Source: an uncultured Slackia sp.
GTDB taxonomy: Bacteria; Actinomycetota; Coriobacteriia; Coriobacteriales; Eggerthellaceae
DNA: 20,011 nucleotides
Assembly: GCA_900553775.1 (NCBI GenBank)
Contig: USEZ01000022.1
Coordinates: 1 to 20,011 of the forward strand
Direction of reading: 5' to 3'
Part shown: in pieces, positions 1-5,286 of the stretch
Layout of the letters: each line of letters starts with the position of its first letter
How positions within the stretch are numbered: the stretch's first letter is position 1
Position numbers and translations under genes: made by a program
Notes under the pieces: generated by a model
Database searches by the model: none
The model's input: only the letters and a program-made list of their open reading frames with translations
Told to the model about the DNA's origin: nothing

Positions 1-492
1 GCGCGCGATGCTCACACGCTGCTGCTGGCCGCCCGAAAGCTGGCAGGGAACCTTGTCTTCGTTTCCTTCCAGGCCCATCTTCGCGATAAGCTCGCGCGCT
101 TGCTTCTCCACTTCGGCCTTGTCGCGCTTCTGCACGCAAATCGGCGCATCCATGATGTTTTTGAGCACCGTGTAATGCGGGAACAGATTGTAGTTCTGAA
201 ACACCAGGCCGAACTTCATCTTCGCGCGGCGCAGCACGTCGGCTTTGGCATACTCGGCCTTGCCGTTCGCGCCTGTGCGCGCCACCGCCATGTCGTCGTA
301 AAGCAGCTCGCCCGAGTCGAACGTCTCAAGCAGCGTGGCGCAGCGCAGAAGCGTCGATTTGCCGCCGCCCGAAGGTCCGATCACCGCCACCACCTCGCCT
401 GGCATGACGTCGAGCGAAATGTCTTTGAGCACTTCGTTCTTCCCGAAGCTTTTCTTGACGTGCGCCAGGCGCACCACCGGTTTTCGATCCAT
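1..492 (-). CDS. Amino-acid ABC transporter ATP-binding protein (C-terminus cut by window edge)
   Basis: This is the ATPase of a polar amino-acid uptake system, which hydrolyses ATP on the cytoplasmic face to drive the membrane permease. Translation from the ATG at 492 gives 164 codons before the window ends. Visible motifs are the Walker A loop GPSGGGKS (about residues 34-41), a Q-loop segment FQNYNLFPH and the ABC signature LSGGQQQRVSIAR, which is cut off at the edge. The Walker B motif, H-loop and the rest of the protein lie outside. The start is set by a GGAGTGAC ribosome binding site just upstream, nine bases after the permease stop, so the two genes are co-transcribed and probably translationally linked. 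The family is GlnQ/HisP-like. The substrate cannot be told from the ATPase. Confidence 0.93.
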   Translation of the reverse strand, partial: MDRKPVVRLAHVKKSFGKNEVLKDISLDVMPGEVVAVIGPSGGGKSTLLRCATLLETFDSGELLYDDMAVARTGANGKAEYAKADVLRRAKMKFGLVFQNYNLFPHYTVLKNIMDAPICVQKRDKAEVEKQARELIAKMGLEGNEDKVPCQLSGGQQQRVSIAR

Positions 493-501
493 TGTCACTC
501 C

Positions 502-1155
502 CTAGTCGTGGTAGTAATCGAGACGCTTCTCGACGCGATTGAGGATGACCTCGACCACGAGGTTGAACACCCAGTAGAACAGAGCCGCGAATACGAACGG
601 CAGCATAGACACCTGCGAGGCCACAAGCGCCTTGGCCGAGCTGAACATCTCGCCCACGCCGATGGCGAACGCAAGCGACGTGTCTTTCACCAACGTGATG
701 ATTTCATTGCCCATGGCGGGCAGGATGCGCTTGACCACCTGGGGAAGCACGATCTTGCCGAACGTCTGCACGCGCGAATAGCCCAACACCTGGGCCGCTT
801 CGAGCTGGCCTTTCGGGATGGACTGGATGCCGCTGCGATAGATTTCGGCGAAATAGGCCGCGTAGTTGATGATGAAGGCGACGATCGTGGCGCTGAATTT
901 CGATTCGGTGCTCAACTCGATGCCGAAAATGTAATACGGCGCGAAATAGATGAAGAACATCTGCAGCATGAGCGGGGTGCCGCGCATGATGGAGATGTAG
1001 AACCTGACAAGCAGCGCAAGCGGCTTGAACTTGCACATGCGCCCCAAAGCCACCACGATGCCGAGCGGCAGCGAGCCGATAAGCGTCAGGAAAAAGATCT
1101 GCAGGGTGACTACGAATCCTTCTCCCAGGATTCCCAGCATTGTTCCGATATCCAC
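502..1155 (-). CDS. Amino-acid ABC transporter permease (HisM/GlnP family)
   Basis: A 217-residue inner-membrane permease forming the translocation path of a polar amino-acid importer. It starts with GTG at 1155, preceded by GAGAGAGGAC. The RGTPLMLQ segment (about residues 58-65), typical of this family, is present. So is the EAA-loop region, SGIQSIPKGQLEAAQVLG (about 107-124), which docks on the ATPase. Hydrophobic stretches near residues 10-38, 60-78, 85-105 and 175-205 fit about five membrane segments. Length is normal for the family. It lies between the binding protein and the ATPase. Since only one permease is visible, the channel is probably a homodimer, unless another permease lies beyond the left edge. 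Confidence 0.95.
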   Translation of the reverse strand: MDIGTMLGILGEGFVVTLQIFFLTLIGSLPLGIVVALGRMCKFKPLALLVRFYISIMRGTPLMLQMFFIYFAPYYIFGIELSTESKFSATIVAFIINYAAYFAEIYRSGIQSIPKGQLEAAQVLGYSRVQTFGKIVLPQVVKRILPAMGNEIITLVKDTSLAFAIGVGEMFSSAKALVASQVSMLPFVFAALFYWVFNLVVEVILNRVEKRLDYYHD

Positions 1156-1178
1156 GACGGTCCTCTCTCATAGCGCAA

Positions 1179-1206
1179 ATCGCGGACGAGCAAGCCCGTC
1201 CGCGAT
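1179..1206 (-). other. Intercistronic stem-loop between binding protein and permease genes
   Basis: A perfect 10-bp inverted repeat (ATCGCGGACG and its complement) with an 8-base loop lies in the 98-bp gap between the two genes. On the minus strand it is followed only by ATTTGCGC, so it lacks the long U-run of a strong terminator. Structures like this in binding-protein operons often stabilise the upstream message or reduce read-through, so the binding protein is made in excess. That role is inferred from position. Confidence 0.6.
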
Positions 1207-1253
1207 GTATCTCTCGGGTTTGAAACCCTTCGGCAGTCTACCTGAAAACAGCC

Positions 1254-2087
1254 TTACTTGATGAGCCAGTTCTCAAAAGACAGGCCGTACTCGGAGTATT
1301 TGTCGCAAAGCTCCTCGATCGTGCCGTCTTCGTACATTTCCTTCAAAGTCTGGCTTACCTTCTCGGCGGTTTCGGTGTTGCCCTGCTTGAAGCCCACGGC
1401 GTAATGTTCGGAGGAAAGCGTTTCGTCAAGCATGACGTAGGCGTCGGGCTTCGCGCTCATCTGGTACTGGGCGATGGACAGGTCGCAGGCCACGGCGTCG
1501 ACGGCGCCGGATTCGAGCTGCATGAAGGCGGTGTTGTACTCGCCGATGGTTTCGAGCTTGCCGAAGGTGGCGGCCAGATCGGCCTTGTCGCCTTCGAGCA
1601 CGTCGAGGGCGGCGGAATCGACCTGGGTGATCACGGTCTTGCCCGCAAGGTCGTCCAAAGAGGCGATGCCCTTGTCCTTTTTCACCACCACGACCTGGCC
1701 GTTGAGCATGTAAGGATCGGAGAAGGTGTATTTGTCCTCGCGGCCTTCCTTGGTGAAGCCGTTCCAGATGCAGGTGATGGCGCCGCTGTTGAGCAGCGTG
1801 TCTTTCGCATCCCAGTCGATGGCCTCGTATTTGACCGTCCAACCGTTGCGCTCGCACACCTCGGCCGCAAGATCGAGGTCGAAGCCGGTGAAGTTGCCGT
1901 CATCGCCCACGAAGCCGTACGGCGGATAGGACTGGTCGAAGCCCACGATGAACTCCGCGCCCTCGGCGGGAGCGCCCTGGGGCTCGCTCTCGGTGGCGGC
2001 ATCTCCTCCGCCGCAACCTGCCAGCATGACGGCCGAAAAGGCCAGGGCCGCCACGAAGGCAAGCATCAAAGACAGCTTCTTCTTCAT
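1254..2087 (-). CDS. Amino-acid ABC transporter substrate-binding lipoprotein (SBP_bac_3 type)
   Basis: A 277-residue extracytoplasmic binding protein that captures a polar amino acid and delivers it to the downstream permease. Residues 1-24 form a lipoprotein signal (three Lys, a hydrophobic core and lipobox LAGC with Cys25), so the mature protein is tethered to the membrane. A short Gly/Glu/Pro-rich linker follows. The domain then begins at FIVGFDQSYPPYGF (about 46-59) and continues with FTGFDLDLAAEVCE (66-79) and the EGREDKYTFSDPYML region. Arg116 there is the likely carboxylate-binding residue by family analogy. The ATG at 2087 is preceded by AAGGTG. It is first in the operon, behind a promoter and palindromic operator. 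Amino-acid specificity cannot be predicted. Confidence 0.95.
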   Translation of the reverse strand: MKKKLSLMLAFVAALAFSAVMLAGCGGGDAATESEPQGAPAEGAEFIVGFDQSYPPYGFVGDDGNFTGFDLDLAAEVCERNGWTVKYEAIDWDAKDTLLNSGAITCIWNGFTKEGREDKYTFSDPYMLNGQVVVVKKDKGIASLDDLAGKTVITQVDSAALDVLEGDKADLAATFGKLETIGEYNTAFMQLESGAVDAVACDLSIAQYQMSAKPDAYVMLDETLSSEHYAVGFKQGNTETAEKVSQTLKEMYEDGTIEELCDKYSEYGLSFENWLIK

Positions 2088-2091
2088 TTCG

Positions 2092-2121
2092 TCACCTTGC
2101 TTTCTGAAACGTTTTCCTCAT
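2092..2121 (-). CDS. Possible leader peptide MRKTFQKAR upstream of the binding-protein gene
   Basis: Within the operon leader, an ATG at 2121 is preceded at good spacing by AGGAGG, a better ribosome binding site than that of the binding-protein gene. It opens a nine-codon frame (MRKTFQKAR) whose TGA stop is only four bases before the binding-protein ATG and overlaps its AAGGTG ribosome binding site. Translating it could couple to, or gate, initiation of the next gene. Arg, Lys and Gln codons could make it sensitive to those charged tRNAs, but this is speculation. A chance frame is the alternative. Confidence 0.28.
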   Translation of the reverse strand: MRKTFQKAR

Positions 2122-2133
2122 TGGTTTCCTCCT

Positions 2134-2155
2134 GCACTTTAGCATACTAAAGTGC
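2134..2155 (-). promoter_or_regulatory. 22-bp palindromic operator in the ABC operon leader
   Basis: Perfect 9-bp arms (GCACTTTAG and CTAAAGTGC) are separated by four bases. On the minus strand the site begins a few bases after the predicted transcription start and ends directly before the AGGAGG of the possible leader peptide. A repressor here would block the operon. In RNA it could also form a hairpin next to that ribosome binding site. The cognate regulator is not in the window. Confidence 0.6.
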
Positions 2156-2164
2156 TTGGCTAGT

Positions 2165-2194
2165 AGTATATCACAGCAGAGCGGTAGAGTGCAA
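2165..2194 (-). promoter_or_regulatory. Predicted sigma-70-type promoter for the amino-acid ABC operon
   Basis: On the minus strand a TTGCAC -35 (2189-2194) and a TATACT -10 (2165-2170) are separated by 18 bases. The predicted start falls at about 2158, just ahead of the palindrome at 2134-2155. This is the best promoter match upstream of the binding-protein gene. Confidence 0.5.
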
Positions 2195-2201
2195 TTTTCA
2201 G

Positions 2202-2285
2202 AAAAACCGGCACGTTTCGCGGAAGAACGGAGCGAAACGCGCGGCAAGCGGGAATAAAACGAAGAAATAGCCCGTTTCCAGGGCT
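2202..2285 (-). terminator. Terminator-like hairpins after the anchor-subunit gene
   Basis: Two hairpins follow the anchor gene on the minus strand. The first is a 5-bp stem (AGCCC/GGGCT, 2269-2285) followed by ATTTCTTCG. The second has perfect 8-bp arms (CGTTTCGC/GCGAAACG, 2213-2239) with a run of five T about seven bases beyond the stem. Together they probably end the reductase transcript before the ABC promoter at 2165-2194. Neither is a textbook terminator. Confidence 0.45.
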
Positions 2286-2311
2286 TTCGCAACAAAAACG
2301 CGGACGCAGCC

Positions 2312-3166
2312 CTAGAATCCGACCGACAGATACGCTTCGTAGAAGGGAAGCCGCGCGACAAGAAGAGCGCCGAGCACCAAAGCGCATCCGCACGCGTCGA
2401 GCACCGTCGCCCGCCAGCCGCTCGATCGGGAGAACATGCACTGCAAGGCCCACCCCGCAAGCGCCATTCCCGTGAAAACGCCGATGAGCGCTCCGTAAAA
2501 AGGAACGGCATCGGCCGCGCAGGCCACGTTGTTCGTGACGCCGGAGAGAAAGACCGCATAGGACGCATGCCCGAGCGTCAAGGCGAGAATCGAAAAAGGA
2601 AGCGCACGACGCAGTGCGGCGCACCAGCGCATCGTTTCGGGCGAAAACGCGCGCAAAAGAGACGAGGAGAGCGAGGCTCCTCCCACGAAGGCCGAAAGCA
2701 CCAGATTGACAGGCGCATGCCACGTATCCCACGACGCGACGGTGGGCACCGAATAGGCGACGGCCATCAGTGCAATCATGGCGATGCACGATGCGATCGC
2801 CGAAACGGCCAAAACGTCGGCGAATCGGCGGGAATAGGAAAGCTTATAGGTGTAAAGCCAGTACACTCCCGCGAAAAAAAGGAAGGCGACCACCGCCACC
2901 ACTTCGTTCGACAAGGGAGAGCGGCCTATTCCCTCGACCGCATGCAAGGCGTTGGCCGGCGTTCCGAGATGCGTAGCCGAAGCGATGAAGCCCGCCCACG
3001 CCACGCCCAAAAGCACGATCGTCGCATGGTTCATCCGGTCGCGCAGCGCGGAAGAAAGGCCCCCATGCGTCAAAACGAAAGCGGTCACCACGGCGAAGGC
3101 GACCGCCCCCGCAGGAGCGAGCGCCGTGAACACCGCAAGAGACCCGCCGCTGAATCCTGCCCCCAT
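2312..3166 (-). CDS. DmsC-type membrane anchor subunit of a molybdopterin reductase
   Basis: A 284-residue, highly hydrophobic protein that probably anchors the molybdoenzyme and passes electrons from quinol to the Fe-S subunits. It matches DmsC in length, in having about eight membrane spans (near residues 11-31, 46-65, 88-107, 116-138, 150-170, 188-210, 221-243 and 254-271) and in the segment HLGTPANALHAVEGIGRSPLSNE (about 66-88). The HLGxPxxAxxA and S-x-LS-x-E elements there are typical of the family. Start choice: the ATG at 3166 has an excellent AGGAGG four bases upstream. A longer frame reading upstream would overlap the chaperone gene. It is the last gene of the operon, 16 bases after the chaperone stop. 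The family is confident, the substrate is not. Confidence 0.88.
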   Translation of the reverse strand: MGAGFSGGSLAVFTALAPAGAVAFAVVTAFVLTHGGLSSALRDRMNHATIVLLGVAWAGFIASATHLGTPANALHAVEGIGRSPLSNEVVAVVAFLFFAGVYWLYTYKLSYSRRFADVLAVSAIASCIAMIALMAVAYSVPTVASWDTWHAPVNLVLSAFVGGASLSSSLLRAFSPETMRWCAALRRALPFSILALTLGHASYAVFLSGVTNNVACAADAVPFYGALIGVFTGMALAGWALQCMFSRSSGWRATVLDACGCALVLGALLVARLPFYEAYLSVGF

Positions 3167-3182
3167 GAAACCTCCTCGACCT

Positions 3183-3860
3183 TTAGCGATACAGCCTGCG
3201 ATGCGCGGGTTCGACGGCCAAAAGCCCGCGCACATCGGAAAGCGTCGCCTTGCAAAGAAGCGCGACGCCGCGATAGGCTTCGGTATAGGCCGCCTCGAGA
3301 AACGCATCGAGGAAACGATCGGACCAGCACAGAATGTGGTCGCCCAAAAGCTCGCACAGCAGATTGGCACGCTCGCGCGCCACCGTGCTCGTCAGCATCA
3401 GCAAGCGCCCGAATTGGTCTTCGGGGTCGTTTTCGGCGTAACGCCCGTCGATCGCGTGCGCCCTCATCCAGTCGCGCAACGCGACCCAGGTGCGGCCGTA
3501 CATCACTTTGTCGCGGTCCATATATACCGACCCCCATGGCGGCGCGGGCGAAAACCCCGCGCCGCGCAGAAGACGCACGAATTCCTCCGAAACCGCCTCG
3601 GGAAACTCCGACCCCGAGCGCTCGATGAGCTCCGCCGCCTGCATGCGCAGCCGCTCGTCGCCGAAAGGCCAGTCGGAAGCCACGTCCATCTCACGCAGCA
3701 TGGCGAATGCGCGCGATGCGGGCTCTTTCACAGGATGGAAGACGAAGCAAGCGCCCAGGATTTCCGCACAAGCGGAAAACGCCTTCAGGAAATCCCCGTC
3801 AGACAAGGTCGCCCGATTGAGCCCTTCGTCGGAAATGCGGTATGAACTTTCTTGAACCAC
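3183..3860 (-). CDS. TorD/DmsD-family chaperone for molybdoenzyme maturation
   Basis: A 225-residue cytoplasmic chaperone likely to bind the Tat signal of the catalytic subunit encoded in this operon and hold it back until the molybdopterin cofactor is inserted. Family marks are PPWGSVYMDRD (residues 107-117), DPEDQFG (145-151) and DHILCWSDRF (174-183) in an all-helical protein. No signal peptide or membrane span is visible. It starts with GTG at 3860 behind AAAGGA. It lies between the second Fe-S subunit (39-base gap) and the anchor subunit (16-base gap), as expected for a system-specific chaperone. Which REMP subfamily it belongs to was not resolved. Confidence 0.9.
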   Translation of the reverse strand: MVQESSYRISDEGLNRATLSDGDFLKAFSACAEILGACFVFHPVKEPASRAFAMLREMDVASDWPFGDERLRMQAAELIERSGSEFPEAVSEEFVRLLRGAGFSPAPPWGSVYMDRDKVMYGRTWVALRDWMRAHAIDGRYAENDPEDQFGRLLMLTSTVARERANLLCELLGDHILCWSDRFLDAFLEAAYTEAYRGVALLCKATLSDVRGLLAVEPAHRRLYR

Positions 3861-3899
3861 GTGATTCCTTTCATTCGGAACAGGGAAAGGCAGGCGGCA

Positions 3900-4535
3900 T
3901 CAAACCGCTTCTATCCGCCCTATTTCGGAGGGGTTCGCGATAAACCCCTGCCCCGCGGCCGCACGATGGGCCGCAGGCGAAAGACGCACGAACAGATTCG
4001 GCTGCGTGTAGGATGAATCGGGAAGGGGCATGATGTCGCATGAGGCATCCGGGCACATGCCGCGCAGCGTGTCGACATCGCCTGCAAACAGCGCGCGCAG
4101 CGGGCACGCCTCCACGCATACGGGCTGCTCGCCGCGCTCGACCCTGCTCGCGCAACCGTCGCATTTCGAGCTCTGCTTGGTGAAGCGGTCGATGGAGGGG
4201 GCGTGATACGGGCAGGCCACCGTGCAGTATCCGCAGCCGATGCATTTCTTGGCATCGACGCATACCAGGTCGAGCTCGTTTTTATGCATGGCCCCCGTCG
4301 GACACACATGCACGCATTCGGGCCTGTCGCAATGGTTGCACGCCAAAGAAACATGGTACGCGTACGCCGTGGATACGACGCAGCCGCCCGCCGTCGCGTT
4401 GGAGGAGCCGCCCTCGTAATCGATCACGCGCCGATAAACGTGGCCCGATTCCAAATCGTGGTAATCGGCGCATGCCGTCATGCACGTACGGCATCCCGTA
4501 CAACGCGTATTGTCGAAGAAAAACCCCCGCGCCAA
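3900..4535 (-). CDS. DmsB-like electron-transfer subunit 2, four [4Fe-4S] clusters
   Basis: A 211-residue polyferredoxin of the DmsB/NrfC type. Sixteen cysteines form four complete cluster motifs: C12/C15/C18/C22, C66/C69/C74/C78, C98/C101/C104/C108 (CIGCGYCTVAC) and C125/C128/C140/C144. It probably carries electrons between the anchor and catalytic subunits, or replaces the paralogue at 4656-5273. The start is uncertain. TTG at 4535 aligns with the paralogue's start (GFFFDNTRCTGC against GFYFDSTRCTGC) and follows a GGGGGAGG ribosome binding site at short spacing. An in-frame ATG at 4565 has no ribosome binding site, and a GTG at 4589 lies inside a terminator hairpin. There is no signal peptide, so it would follow the catalytic subunit by hitch-hiking, if exported at all. 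Confidence 0.87.
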   Translation of the reverse strand: MARGFFFDNTRCTGCRTCMTACADYHDLESGHVYRRVIDYEGGSSNATAGGCVVSTAYAYHVSLACNHCDRPECVHVCPTGAMHKNELDLVCVDAKKCIGCGYCTVACPYHAPSIDRFTKQSSKCDGCASRVERGEQPVCVEACPLRALFAGDVDTLRGMCPDASCDIMPLPDSSYTQPNLFVRLSPAAHRAAAGQGFIANPSEIGRIEAV

Positions 4536-4571
4536 ACCTCCCCCTTTCGACGCAAATACGCCCATTGTACG

Positions 4572-4603
4572 AAAAAACGCCCCGCACACGATGGTGCGGG
4601 GCG
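4572..4603 (-). terminator. Rho-independent terminator inside the reductase operon
   Basis: On the minus strand perfect 10-bp arms (CGCCCCGCAC and complement) with a 6-base loop are followed directly by six T. It lies 52 bases after the stop of the first Fe-S gene and ends 37 bases before the likely TTG start of the second. It should end much of the transcript after the catalytic and first Fe-S genes, leaving the later three genes to read-through or a promoter that I cannot see. Confidence 0.88.
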
Positions 4604-4655
4604 AAGTCGCAAAGCGCGTACGGCCCTCGCCGTCGAACGCACATGCGAAAACCGT

Positions 4656-5273
4656 CTAGATTTCCAACTCGTTCGCCACGAAGCCCGCCGTATCGCCTGG
4701 CTCTTTGGCAGCGGGACACGCCTTGATCAGCAAGCTCGGCACGGTCAAAGACGGGTCGGCCAAAGGCGCGATGCCCGCCACGGCGTCGGGATGCGCCGCC
4801 TTGAGCTCGTCGAGGTCGCCCCATTCGAGCGCGCGCAACGGGCATGCCTCCACGCAGATGGGCTGTTTGCCCTGCGCCACGCGATCGCGGCACATGTCGC
4901 ACTTCTTGGCTTTGTTCTCCTCTTTCACCAGAATAGGCACGCCGTACGGGCAGGCATCCACGCAGGCGCCGTTACCCGTGCAGGTGTCCTGGTTGATGAA
5001 CACGATGCCGTCGTCGTCTTTCTCGATCGCGCCCGTAGGACACGCCGCGAAGCACTTGGGGTTTTCGCAGTGGTTGCATGCATCGGAAACGTGGTACATG
5101 AACACGTCGGTAGAAGCGGTGCCGTCCGCCCCGAGAACGCAAGCGCCGCCCTCGTAGTCGAACACCCTGCGGAAAGCCACCTCGGCAGGAAGGTCTTTGT
5201 AGTCTTTGCACGCCATCTCGCACGTGCGGCAGCCCGTGCAGCGGGTGCTGTCGAAATAGAATCCGTAAGCCAT
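4656..5273 (-). CDS. DmsB-like electron-transfer subunit 1 with an altered third cluster motif
   Basis: A 205-residue Fe-S subunit directly after the catalytic gene. Three cluster motifs are complete: C12/C15/C18/C22, C66/C69/C74/C78 and C125/C128/C140/C144. The third reads CTGNGACVDAC (98-108), with Asn101 where the second Cys should be. The paralogue at 3900-4535 has Cys at the same number. NarH of nitrate reductase carries Trp at the equivalent place and binds a [3Fe-4S] cluster, so this protein may bind [3Fe-4S] plus three [4Fe-4S] clusters (inference). The ATG at 5273 has AAAGGGGGA six bases upstream, and the gene is 13 bases from the catalytic-subunit stop. A strong terminator follows. 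Confidence 0.93.
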   Translation of the reverse strand: MAYGFYFDSTRCTGCRTCEMACKDYKDLPAEVAFRRVFDYEGGACVLGADGTASTDVFMYHVSDACNHCENPKCFAACPTGAIEKDDDGIVFINQDTCTGNGACVDACPYGVPILVKEENKAKKCDMCRDRVAQGKQPICVEACPLRALEWGDLDELKAAHPDAVAGIAPLADPSLTVPSLLIKACPAAKEPGDTAGFVANELEI

Positions 5274-5286
5274 TGCGTTTCCCCCT

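Noticed and set aside
100..1173. Plus-strand open frame opposite the ABC permease and ATPase
   Set aside because: Arg/His-rich antisense shadow; the minus-strand genes carry all family motifs.
2134..2155. Reading the ABC-leader dyad as a terminator
   Set aside because: It is AU-rich, has no T-run after it on the minus strand, and lies at the predicted transcription start, so an operator fits better.
4536..4589. N-terminal extension of the second Fe-S subunit from GTG at 4589 or ATG at 4565
   Set aside because: The GTG codon lies inside the terminator stem and the ATG lacks a ribosome binding site. The paralogue's start aligns with TTG at 4535.
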